The notes below the pieces were generated by a model. That model did no database searches. It was not told where the DNA came from and saw only the letters and a program-made list of their open reading frames with translations. From contig CAIOZA010000119.1 of assembly GCA_903862655.1 (NCBI GenBank), forward strand, positions 1 through 54,716: DNA of 54,716 nucleotides, given 5' to 3'. This DNA is from an uncultured Ignavibacteria bacterium. GTDB taxonomy: Bacteria; Bacteroidota; Ignavibacteria; Kapaibacteriales; UBA2268. A program made the translations under genes and the position numbers. Shown here piece after piece: positions 1 through 7,639 of the stretch (the stretch's first letter is position 1; each line of letters opens with the position of its first letter).

Positions 1-335
1 AAGATTTTTTCTTGAATGGTGCTCCACAGTAATAACCCGCTTCCTCCGCCTGTACAGAGGTAATTACCTTCATCAGATATCTCTAATGACAATATCTTGG
101 CTTGATATGGTGGTGTTGTATTAGCAAATGTTGAAACAAATTCTCCGTTCTTAGCATCCATCTTTTGGATAGTATTCCCGATTGCGCAATAGATAAAGTT
201 CCCATCCCCTGAGAATTTTGCAAAGTTTATTTCAGTAGGAAAAACGTTTTTCTTCCAGACAGTCTCTAAATCAACCTGAGAAAATAGTAAGTTAGAAGAA
301 CCAAGAATAACCAATAAAACTAAAATCCTTTTCAT
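1..335 (-). CDS. Secreted beta-propeller (WD40-like) protein, N-terminal part only
   Basis: The gene runs off the left edge, so only the first 111 residues are visible. It starts with an ATG at 333-335 on the minus strand and a signal peptide (MKRILVLLVILGSSNLLFSQ), which predicts export across the inner membrane. The following part has the rhythm of WD40 or similar propeller blades: FSGDGNFIYCAIGNTIQKMD is followed about 45 residues later by ISDEGNYLCTGGGSGLLLWS. The rest of the protein, including any T9SS sorting tail, is outside the window. No function can be assigned beyond a secreted propeller. I am confident that it is a real gene and less so about the fold. Confidence 0.7.
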   Translation of the reverse strand, partial: MKRILVLLVILGSSNLLFSQVDLETVWKKNVFPTEINFAKFSGDGNFIYCAIGNTIQKMDAKNGEFVSTFANTTPPYQAKILSLEISDEGNYLCTGGGSGLLLWSTIQEKI

Positions 336-746
336 ATCCGACTTTACAATCATATAAAAAAGGAATTTATGCTATTTTCACCAAATTTACTAGTGGATTT
401 AAATGCGAATTGAAATTGAATGTAGGGACACGGCGTGCCGTGTCCACTAGCTGGCTTTAACACACCCTCTCCAAGAATGGAGAGGGTAAGGGTGAGGACA
501 ATTCTGTATTTATCTATTCTCCCAAAGCTTCAAGTGAGGCTGACGGCTGTTCTTACAACTGTTTCCCTGTATTTGCCACTTTTTTCAAAGGGGGTTTGGG
601 GGTTTCTCAGCATTAATATATAATTTAAAATATTTAAAAAATAAAAACCATTTATAAAATATATAAAAGCCATTTCCTTTCCATATCACACTCCATCCTG
701 TATTTTGCATCAGCTTCTTTTATAAACTTTTTCAAAGGAAAACAAA
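336..746. other. Gene-free region with intergenic repeat debris
   Basis: I see no credible gene here. A short open frame at 435-623 lies entirely in repeat-like DNA and is rejected. At 422-446 there is a near-palindrome (GGACACGG / CCGTGTCC arms). At 465-513 there is a hairpin-forming repeat (CCCTCTCC / GGAGAGGG) that has a second copy near 38.5 kb. From about 623 onward the AT-rich sequence resembles the left flank of the repeat copy at 29.09 kb. The last bases carry an AAGGA Shine-Dalgarno sequence for the next gene. Confidence 0.6.
465..513. repeat. Dispersed intergenic hairpin repeat, copy 1
   Basis: The sequence starts CCCTCTCCAA, folds back with GGAGAGGG, and ends GACAATTCTGTATTTAT. 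A diverged copy at 38542-38591 shares about 40 of 49 positions with one single-base gap. Both lie in gene-free DNA. Repeats of this look are common between genes in many bacteria. I cannot tell from two copies whether it moves or has a function. Confidence 0.6.
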
Positions 747-1508
747 ATGCAAAACTCAAATCCAAACTATCCATGGGAGCCACATCCGGAAGAAAAGGAT
801 TTTGATTACGATCTCTTCAGCACTTACCTTGGTCTGGGTAAGCACCGTAGTTATAAGCTTGTTGCTCGTATCAAAAATTATTCGCTACGTACCATTGCTT
901 ATAGAGCTGCTCTTTTCGATTGGTACAAGCGTGCTAAAGCCTATGATGCATACTGCTTGGAGGATCAGGCTGATGTAGAAATCGATCTCTACAAATCAAA
1001 CAAAGATCATTTCTTTAGCGCTCGAAATAATCTCAATATCAAGTTGACTGAATTTATAAAGGACTTCACCGAAGAATTTCTGAGTTCAAATAATACTTAT
1101 GATCCTTCACCTATTATTATAAAAAGAATCAAATTTTTTCATCAGGTTTTTAGAACTCTTCAATTAGTCAATAACAATATAGAATTCGATAAATTTCCAA
1201 AAGCCAACCTTCCCGAAATGGTTGGATGGAAATCAAAGTCTGATAAAGGTACTTTCTACATTGATCCTGATACAAATACTGAAGAGTTCCTCGAAAAAAT
1301 TGCTATTGATAATACTCTCAATGATGCCCAATTCACTACAGAAATAGGGGTTCATCTTGAGGAAATTAATTCGGCTACTGATAACATTACAAATAAAGAA
1401 GAGAAGTCAAACTTTGATTTAGAATTAGAATACATGACACCGGAGGAGCGATCCAAAAAAACAAAGGAATTGTTAAAGAATTTATTAACCTGTGTGAAGA
1501 AAAAATAA
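747..1508 (+). CDS. Phage small-terminase-like helix-turn-helix protein (orphan)
   Basis: The 253-residue protein begins with a PWE motif near residue 10. A roughly 60-residue block follows that resembles the N-terminus of a phage and plasmid family annotated as terminase small subunit-like: an acidic stretch, then YLGLGKHRSYKLVARIKNYS, then FDWYKRAKAYDAY near residues 57-69. In those proteins this block is a helix-turn-helix that ends with a W..RA.AYD signature. The remaining 180 residues are charged and mostly helical and I do not recognise them. It starts at an ATG with AAGGA eight bases upstream. No other phage gene is nearby, and both flanks resemble the gene-less repeat copy at 29.1-29.6 kb, which suggests transfer. 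The family match is from memory of sequence style, so the functional name is tentative. Confidence 0.55.
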   Translation: MQNSNPNYPWEPHPEEKDFDYDLFSTYLGLGKHRSYKLVARIKNYSLRTIAYRAALFDWYKRAKAYDAYCLEDQADVEIDLYKSNKDHFFSARNNLNIKLTEFIKDFTEEFLSSNNTYDPSPIIIKRIKFFHQVFRTLQLVNNNIEFDKFPKANLPEMVGWKSKSDKGTFYIDPDTNTEEFLEKIAIDNTLNDAQFTTEIGVHLEEINSATDNITNKEEKSNFDLELEYMTPEERSKKTKELLKNLLTCVKKK

Positions 1509-2005
1509 TTATAAAACTCGATACAATTGATTTTCTCTGTGGTTCTCTAAACGATATTTAAAGACATCACACAGAGTTGCACAGAGGAATACCAGAGTTA
1601 CCCAGAGAATTCAAAATACTCTGTTGTACTCTGTGTAAATGTATTCTTTTTGATGCAAAAACCTAAAAAAACGAAAAACCGGTGTGCAATTAATGGAAAA
1701 GATTAAAAAAAACTACGTAGTAGCGAAATATTAATAGAAAGAGAGTCGAAAAACAACTCAAAGCCCCGTAGGGCCGATATATCATAATTTTCCACGGGCT
1801 TCACCCGCAGTTAATCAAATTCAGCGTCTTCGATGCAAAAATCAAGATTTAAAAAAATGCGGTGCAATCAATGCAAAAGTGCAATACAAAAAATAAAAGG
1901 ATTGATAAATAATGAGGTTAAGGGAATTTTAAATAACTAAACGGGCATTAAAAAAGTGCAAAAAATACAAAAAATGATGCAATGAATGCAATACACAATT
2001 AAGCA
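1509..2005. repeat. Right flank of dispersed element, copy A
   Basis: No gene is visible in this roughly 500-base stretch. Bases 1520-1640 match 29345-29461 closely, beginning GATACAATTGATTTTCTCTG in both and continuing with repeated CACAGAG words that can pair with CTCTGTG words. Further right, both copies have the same run of ATGCAA words (for example around 1876-1900 and 29510-29522) followed by a GATT...AATAA stretch. Copy A also contains an inserted-looking segment at about 1760-1815 (CCCCGTAGGG ... CCACGGGCTTCACCCGC) that copy B lacks. Both copies lie between convergent genes. Confidence 0.65.
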
Positions 2006-2043
2006 AGGCTCAGTTATGGCACCCTGGGTGAAAATCCTGATTT

Positions 2044-2091
2044 ATAAAAAAAGAAAGGACTGTATAGCAACTTTCAGCTCATACAGTCCTT
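2044..2091 (-). terminator. Intrinsic terminator of glgP
   Basis: A perfect 11-bp stem (AAGGACTGTAT at 2055-2065 with ATACAGTCCTT at 2081-2091) lies downstream of the glgP stop. Read on the minus strand it is followed by a T-rich tract (A-run at 2046-2056 on plus). Confidence 0.8.
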
Positions 2092-2128
2092 AGATTCTTT
2101 CTTCATTTCAATTATTTCAACTCTAAAC

Positions 2129-4687
2129 TTATATTTTTGCCCAGGCACATGAATATAAATCAGAGTTATTAACCATCATCGGATGTTTTGGTAATATTCT
2201 GATTGTGAATCCCTGCTCTCCGGTATCCGGACAAATGTAAGAACCTTCATAGTGATGATTCTGTCCATCTGAATTTTTCAAGGATAAAGGTGTATATTGA
2301 GTATTGATTAACTCACCATCGGGGTGTACAGAACCATAATATACTTGAACTACGACGTCAGACGGGGTGAGGTTGCCAAGTTTTACCGTTGCCGATACAT
2401 TGATCGGCTTTCCGATAAACGCCTCACCTGAGTCATTTATGCCTATGTCAGTGACTTCCACATTATTCCATTCCGATCTGACCTTTTCTTTCCAGAATTT
2501 TAGCTCTGTGGCTTTCGCTGCATTCGAATCCGTCATAATTTTATAAGCGGACAAAGCAGGTAAATAGAATTTATTGGTATATTCTTTTAACATTCGAGTT
2601 GTAGAAAATCTTCCTGCAATAGTTTTGATGCTGTTCTTCATAAAACCAACCCACTTTTCAGGAATTTTACCTTTTGTTGATCTGTTGTAGAACATAGGCA
2701 CGATAACCTGCTCTAGTAATTCATAAAGAGAACCGGCTTCAATGATGTCCTGCTCTTCGTGGTTTGCATATTCTTCACCCTGACCAATAGCAAATCCATT
2801 AGAACCATCGAATGATTCATCCCACCAACCATCGAGAATACTTAAGTTCAGTGTCCCGTTAACAGCCGCTTTCATTCCGCTGGTTCCGCTTGCCTCAAGT
2901 GGTCTGATTGGATTGTTAAGCCATACATCGCATCCTTTAACCATAAGTCTTGCAATCACCATATCATAATCTTCCAGGAAAACAACATGATTCTCCAAAC
3001 CATACTGTTTTACCCTTTGTATAATTGTTTGTATAACTTCTTTTCCCTGAGTATCATGGGGATGAGCTTTCCCGGCGATAATCATCTGAACAGGTCTTTC
3101 CGCATTTTTAAAGATCTTACTTAACCGTTCCATATCGCTGAAAACCAGAGTAGCTCTTTTATAAGAGGCAAATCTACGGGCAAAACCAATAGTCAATGCA
3201 TCAGGATCAAGATATTCGTTAATTTTGTTGTATTGATCAGGAGCCAGAAAACTCTTTTGTTTCTTTTGCAAATATTGACGAGCAAAGAGAACAACTCTTA
3301 CTCTTCGTCTTTGTTTTTCTCTCCAGATTTCTTCAGTCGGTATCAGGTCAACCTTATCCCATAGCTCTTGATTGTCTGTATCGGTTTTCCATCTTGGAGT
3401 CAAATATCTGTCCAATATTTCAGAAAATTCTCTTGCCATCCACGTTGGAGTGTGTATACCATTAGTAACGTGCCCAATAGGGACTTCATTTTCAGGGAAA
3501 CACTTCCAGATCTCATGCCACATTTTACGGGCAACTACACCATGAAGTGCGCTGACTCCGTTATAATAGCCAGTCATTTTCAAACCCAGAATTGTCATTG
3601 AGAATCCTGTGTTCGAATCAAAAGTTCCTACCTGACCAAGCGAAATAAAATCTTCTCTGCTGATGCCGAAAGGCTTAATATAATTAGTGAAATAACTATT
3701 CATCCTGTCAAGCTCAAACATTTCATTACCTGCAGGAACGGGTGTGTGAGTTGTGAAAATACTTGTAGATTTAGAAATCTGCTTTGCCGAAATGAAATCG
3801 ATATGATAATCATCCATAAAATACTTGCTTCTTTCGAATAAAGCGAAAGCTGCATGACCTTCATTAATATGAATTACAGCAGGATTAATCCCAAGAGCTC
3901 TCAAAGCTCTCATACCACCAATACCCAAAAACATTTCCTGCTGAATTCTTGTGTCTCTGGTGCCTCCATAAAGTTGGTCGGTTATATCGCGGTATTCATC
4001 TAGTTTGTTCAGGTGAACATTTGTGTCGAGAAGATAAAGAGGAATTCTGCCAATTTGTAACTTCCAAATTTGAGCATAAGCCGTACCTTTGGGGAGATCT
4101 ATAGAAATAATGATTGGCTCTCCATTCTGGTTCTTTTGAAGAATAAGTGGCATTGAATAAAAATCATTAAACAAATACATTTCATTCTGCCATCCATTTT
4201 GTGTCAGATGCTGACGGAAGTAACCCTGTTGGTATAATAAACCTACTCCTACAAGAGGTAGCCCTAAATCGCTTGATGATTTCATGTGATCACCAGACAA
4301 AACACCCAAACCACCGGAGTAATTTGGGAAACTCTCATTTATACCGTATTCAGTACTAAAATAAGCTACAACATCATCTTTGGGTATATTTAGAGAATCA
4401 AACCATGATTGGCTCTCCATATATTGGATGAATTTATTATATACATAATCGAGAAAGCTTGTAAAATCAGCTTGTTCTGCCAGTTCTTCCAGTTTTTCCT
4501 GTGATAAACTATTAAGCATTGCAACAGGATTATGGTTGACCTTCTCCCATAAAGCAGCATCAATACGCATAAAAATTTCTTTTCCATGGTAATTCCAGCA
4601 CCACCAATAGTTAAATGCTAATTCTTTTAGCTTTACTATGCGTGCAGGCAGGTTAGCTGAAACAATAAAACTATGAGCCGGTTTCAT
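2129..4687 (-). CDS. glgP: Alpha-glucan (glycogen/maltodextrin) phosphorylase
   Basis: This is a GT35 family enzyme that releases glucose 1-phosphate from alpha-1,4-glucan using pyridoxal phosphate. The N-terminus (LAFNYWWCWNYHGKEIF) is the DUF3417 extension found in the bacterial and archaeal subfamily related to Thermotoga phosphorylase. The cofactor site is clear near residue 600: EASGTSGMKAAVNG, whose Lys binds PLP. Other family landmarks are INEGHAAFALFE and FARRFASYKRA. I start it at the ATG at 4687, preceded by GGAG five bases upstream, giving 852 residues. The in-frame TTG at 4729 has no comparable ribosome site. It is divergent from tsaC, with about 94 bases between the starts, and has its own terminator. 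No glycogen synthase or branching gene is adjacent. Confidence 0.93.
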   Translation of the reverse strand: MKPAHSFIVSANLPARIVKLKELAFNYWWCWNYHGKEIFMRIDAALWEKVNHNPVAMLNSLSQEKLEELAEQADFTSFLDYVYNKFIQYMESQSWFDSLNIPKDDVVAYFSTEYGINESFPNYSGGLGVLSGDHMKSSSDLGLPLVGVGLLYQQGYFRQHLTQNGWQNEMYLFNDFYSMPLILQKNQNGEPIIISIDLPKGTAYAQIWKLQIGRIPLYLLDTNVHLNKLDEYRDITDQLYGGTRDTRIQQEMFLGIGGMRALRALGINPAVIHINEGHAAFALFERSKYFMDDYHIDFISAKQISKSTSIFTTHTPVPAGNEMFELDRMNSYFTNYIKPFGISREDFISLGQVGTFDSNTGFSMTILGLKMTGYYNGVSALHGVVARKMWHEIWKCFPENEVPIGHVTNGIHTPTWMAREFSEILDRYLTPRWKTDTDNQELWDKVDLIPTEEIWREKQRRRVRVVLFARQYLQKKQKSFLAPDQYNKINEYLDPDALTIGFARRFASYKRATLVFSDMERLSKIFKNAERPVQMIIAGKAHPHDTQGKEVIQTIIQRVKQYGLENHVVFLEDYDMVIARLMVKGCDVWLNNPIRPLEASGTSGMKAAVNGTLNLSILDGWWDESFDGSNGFAIGQGEEYANHEEQDIIEAGSLYELLEQVIVPMFYNRSTKGKIPEKWVGFMKNSIKTIAGRFSTTRMLKEYTNKFYLPALSAYKIMTDSNAAKATELKFWKEKVRSEWNNVEVTDIGINDSGEAFIGKPINVSATVKLGNLTPSDVVVQVYYGSVHPDGELINTQYTPLSLKNSDGQNHHYEGSYICPDTGEQGFTIRILPKHPMMVNNSDLYSCAWAKI

Positions 4688-4781
4688 AAAATCTCCAATA
4701 TTTAATAAATTCTTTGTATTTTTCGTCAAAATTGAAAAAATATTGAATAATAAACAAAAAAAATTGGATAATTTCTATTCT

Positions 4782-5438
4782 ATGATAACCGAAATTATAA
4801 AAATTGACCCGAATAACCCTGATTTAAAACTACTATCTGAATCAGTTAAGAGACTAGCAAATTCAGAGCCATTCATCTTTCCAACTGAAACAGTTTATGG
4901 AATTGGTTGCAGATTCAGCGATATTAAATCCATTCAAAGAATTTTTGAGCTGAAGCATAGAGATTATTCAAAACCTATGGCAGCGCATATATCATCTATT
5001 AGTCAGGTTTATGAATTATGCGAAGAAATACCAAATGATTTTGAAAAATTACTTGGAGTTTTTTTTCCTGGACCTCTTTCGATTGTTATGAAAAAAAATA
5101 AAAACATTCCCGATCTGATAACTGCTGGTTTCAGCTCAATTGCCTTGCGATTTCCTGATGATGTGGTCTTTCAGAATATTTGTAAAACCCTTGGGGAACC
5201 AATCATTGCTACCTCGGCAAATATTTCCGGGAGCAAATCACAGATAGATACTTTCGGGATCATTCATGAATTTAAGGGAAAAGTAAGACTAATTATCGAT
5301 TCAGGTGTAACAAAATATAAAGGTGATTCATCGGTATTAAGTCTTGCTCAAAAAGAGCCGATATTATTACGTGAAGGTGTCCTCAGTATAAATGAGATTG
5401 AGAATGCTTTAAACAAAAAAGTAAAAAGAATCAGCTGA
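4782..5438 (+). CDS. tsaC: Threonylcarbamoyl-AMP synthase (YrdC/Sua5 family)
   Basis: The enzyme makes threonylcarbamoyl-AMP from threonine, bicarbonate and ATP, the first step toward the t6A37 modification of ANN-decoding tRNAs. Family motifs are clear: FPTETVYGIGC near the start, KHRDYSKPMAAHI, FFPGPLSIVMKK, IALRFPDD and IATSANISGS. About 218 residues from the ATG at 4782 fits the single-domain TsaC/YwlC form. An in-frame TTG at 4743 would add 13 residues; the choice is uncertain because neither start has a strong Shine-Dalgarno. It is divergent from glgP and upstream of ptsH, from which it is separated by about 90 bases that hold a promoter-like box. Confidence 0.9.
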   Translation: MITEIIKIDPNNPDLKLLSESVKRLANSEPFIFPTETVYGIGCRFSDIKSIQRIFELKHRDYSKPMAAHISSISQVYELCEEIPNDFEKLLGVFFPGPLSIVMKKNKNIPDLITAGFSSIALRFPDDVVFQNICKTLGEPIIATSANISGSKSQIDTFGIIHEFKGKVRLIIDSGVTKYKGDSSVLSLAQKEPILLREGVLSINEIENALNKKVKRIS

Positions 5439-5495
5439 TTACGAATGTTCATTTTATAAATAATGAACTGTGAATATTTATTAGAAAATAATTAG

Positions 5496-5503
5496 TAATT
5501 TTG
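5496..5503 (+). promoter_or_regulatory. Bacteroidota-type -7 promoter box for ptsHI
   Basis: TAATTTTG fits the TAnnTTTG element of Bacteroidota promoters and lies 28 bases before the ptsH start. I see no convincing TTG element at -33. Confidence 0.4.
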
Positions 5504-5531
5504 TGTTTATATAAAATTATAAAATTAGATA

Positions 5532-5795
5532 ATGATCGAACAGTTAGTGGAAGTGGTAAACAGAGCCGGCATTCATACCAGACCTGCGGCAATGATAGTA
5601 AAGCTTGCAGCTAAGTTTAAATCGGATATATATCTTGTAAGGGATGGATTTTCAATTAATGCAAAGAGCATCATTGGTGTTATGACTTTAGCCGCAGAAC
5701 AGGGAGCTAAAATTTTTGTTAAAATTGATGGGCAAGACGAACAGTCGGCTGCTGATGAATTAACTCAGCTCTTTGCCAGTGGATTTGGGGAATAA
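5532..5795 (+). CDS. ptsH: PTS phosphocarrier protein HPr
   Basis: HPr carries phosphate from enzyme I to PTS permeases or regulatory targets in the cytoplasm. The 87-residue length is typical. The phosphorylated histidine is His15 in NRAGIHTRPAA, and the regulatory-site context NAKSIIGVM places a serine exactly at position 46, the residue phosphorylated by HPr kinase in organisms that have one. It is followed after 34 bases by ptsI, which is surely co-transcribed. No EIIA, EIIB or EIIC gene is in the window, so it may serve in regulation rather than sugar import. A TAnnTTTG box precedes it. Confidence 0.95.
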   Translation: MIEQLVEVVNRAGIHTRPAAMIVKLAAKFKSDIYLVRDGFSINAKSIIGVMTLAAEQGAKIFVKIDGQDEQSAADELTQLFASGFGE

Positions 5796-5829
5796 TTTAT
5801 TAATTTATCCAAATTACAGGAACAAACTA

Positions 5830-7584
5830 TTGAACTTGATTAATGGTATTGGAACTACACTATCGAATAAAGAAACCAAACAAGAACTACTTGTTAAGGG
5901 TATCCCTTCTTCACCGGGTCTTGTTTTAGGGCGGGCGGTTGTTGTCATTCCTCAACCAATTTTTGTGATTTCAGAATTAATATCATCCGATGAAATTCCT
6001 TCAGAAATTGAAAGATACAAAAATGCCACTAAAATCTTTTCTGATGAAATTAGATCCTTAATGACAAAATCTAAATCCGGAAAAAATAGGAATATTCTTA
6101 ACCTTCTTGAAACAAATCTGTTCATTCTCGAAGATCAATTTTTATCTGATTCAATTGAAAACCTGATTAGTGATGGACTTTCTGCCGAAATGGCTTTGGT
6201 TCAGGAATTTGACACCCAGAAACAATTCTTGCTTAATTCTCATGACTCTCTGATCAAAGAAAGAGCTATTGAATTTGATCAAATAAAACATCGTTTGATA
6301 GCAATAATTAGAAATCAAAAAACGCCGCTAAAAGCTGGCAAAGGCAGTATAATTGTATGCCAAAGTATAACCCCTGCAGAAGTCATTAAAATGCATGAAT
6401 TCGGTGTTGTGGGTATTATTACTGAAATTGGCGGAATATCTTCTCATAGCGCTATTCTGGCCAGATCCTTCGATATAACCCAGGTTATCGGAGTCAAAGA
6501 TATCACTTCACTTGTTAATAATGGGGATTTCCTGATAATTGATGGAAATACCGGTATTATTCAGATTAATCCTGTCGAGGAATCACTCGAAGCTTTTACT
6601 GTTAAAAAGAAAAAAGAGAAAGAGAATAAAAAGACACTTGGTAGGCTGATAAGGCTTCCTGCAACTACTTTAGATGGCAAGGAAATCATTCTACGGGCAA
6701 ATATAAATTTCCCTGAAGATATGGAATCTATGCAAACCGTAGGGGCTTATGGTACCGGATTAGTCAGAACAGAGCACTTTGTTGTTCAAAAGGGAAAATT
6801 TCCAAGTATTGAAGAACAACTTGAATGGTATGATGAAATAGCACATCAGTGCTATCCCAATCCGGTTACTCTCAGGTTATTTGATATTGGAAGCGATAAA
6901 ACCGCAGAAGGATTACCAGTTCATGAGAATAATCCTGCATTGGGCTTAAGGGGTATCAGGTTTCTACTGCAAAGGACAGATATTTTAAAAATACAGATTA
7001 ATGCAATTTTACGCTCATCAAAATTAAAAAATATTCGAATTCTTTTGCCAATGATCTCTTCAATCGAAGAACTTGACCAAACAATCCAGGTTATTGATGA
7101 CTGCAAATCGACTCTTAAAGTACAAAATATTCCATTTGATGATATGATACCGATTGGTGTTATGATTGAAACGCCCGGAGCTGCATTAATTGCTGATGAG
7201 CTAGCCTCTAAATGTGATTTCTTCAGCATTGGAACTAATGATTTGACTCAATACACCTTGGCAGCGGATAGAACCAATGAGTTGATTGCCCATAATTTCG
7301 ATTCATTTCATCCTGCAGTATTAAAATTAATCAAAATGACTATTAAAGCTGCAAAAAATCATAACATTAAAGTCAGCCTTTGTGGCGAAATGGCAGGGCA
7401 TGCAGCTGCTACCAGCTTGCTGATCGGTATGGGAATTGATGAACTTTCAATCGTACCTTCTATTTTACTAGAAATTAAGAAGAGGATTCGAGAAGTCTCT
7501 GACGAAGAATCCATAGCCTTTGCCAACGCAATTTTTGAGTGTCGTTCGGTTTTTGATATTCACAAAAAACTTGGTCTGATATAA
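5830..7584 (+). CDS. ptsI: Phosphoenolpyruvate-protein phosphotransferase (PTS enzyme I)
   Basis: Enzyme I takes phosphate from phosphoenolpyruvate and passes it to HPr. The phospho-histidine lies at about residue 206 in GGISSHSAILARS. The C-terminal PEP-binding barrel shows GLRGIRFLL, IGVMIETPGAA, FFSIGTNDLTQYTLAADR and SLCGEMAG. I start it at the TTG at 5830, which has AGGA eight bases upstream and gives 584 residues, close to the 575 of the E. coli enzyme. A TTG at 5773 would overlap ptsH and lacks a better ribosome site. No ATG is available in the first 90 codons, so a non-ATG start is required. The gene ends at a bidirectional terminator. Confidence 0.94.
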   Translation: MNLINGIGTTLSNKETKQELLVKGIPSSPGLVLGRAVVVIPQPIFVISELISSDEIPSEIERYKNATKIFSDEIRSLMTKSKSGKNRNILNLLETNLFILEDQFLSDSIENLISDGLSAEMALVQEFDTQKQFLLNSHDSLIKERAIEFDQIKHRLIAIIRNQKTPLKAGKGSIIVCQSITPAEVIKMHEFGVVGIITEIGGISSHSAILARSFDITQVIGVKDITSLVNNGDFLIIDGNTGIIQINPVEESLEAFTVKKKKEKENKKTLGRLIRLPATTLDGKEIILRANINFPEDMESMQTVGAYGTGLVRTEHFVVQKGKFPSIEEQLEWYDEIAHQCYPNPVTLRLFDIGSDKTAEGLPVHENNPALGLRGIRFLLQRTDILKIQINAILRSSKLKNIRILLPMISSIEELDQTIQVIDDCKSTLKVQNIPFDDMIPIGVMIETPGAALIADELASKCDFFSIGTNDLTQYTLAADRTNELIAHNFDSFHPAVLKLIKMTIKAAKNHNIKVSLCGEMAGHAAATSLLIGMGIDELSIVPSILLEIKKRIREVSDEESIAFANAIFECRSVFDIHKKLGLI

Positions 7585-7619
7585 AAATAAATCGCCGGAA
7601 ATACTCTGGCGATTTATTT
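7585..7619. terminator. Bidirectional terminator between ptsI and gatD
   Basis: A 12-bp stem (7585-7596 with 7608-7619; core AAATCGCC / GGCGATTT) has A-rich and T-rich sides, which suits termination in both directions between two convergent genes. Confidence 0.75.
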
Positions 7620-7639
7620 ATTTATTTTTACCCTAATTG

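Noticed and set aside
435-623. 62-codon open frame on the plus strand
   Set aside because: It lies wholly in repeat-like intergenic DNA, including the 465-513 hairpin repeat, has no ribosome site and gives a protein without recognisable features.
1520-1640. CRISPR-like array from the repeated CACAGAG words
   Set aside because: The words are 7 bases long, unevenly spaced and shared with copy B at 29.3 kb. There are no 25-40 base repeats with regular spacers, and no cas gene is present.
4687-4729. Upstream TTG start for glgP
   Set aside because: The ATG at 4687 has a GGAG ribosome site at the right spacing; the TTG has none and adds residues foreign to the family.
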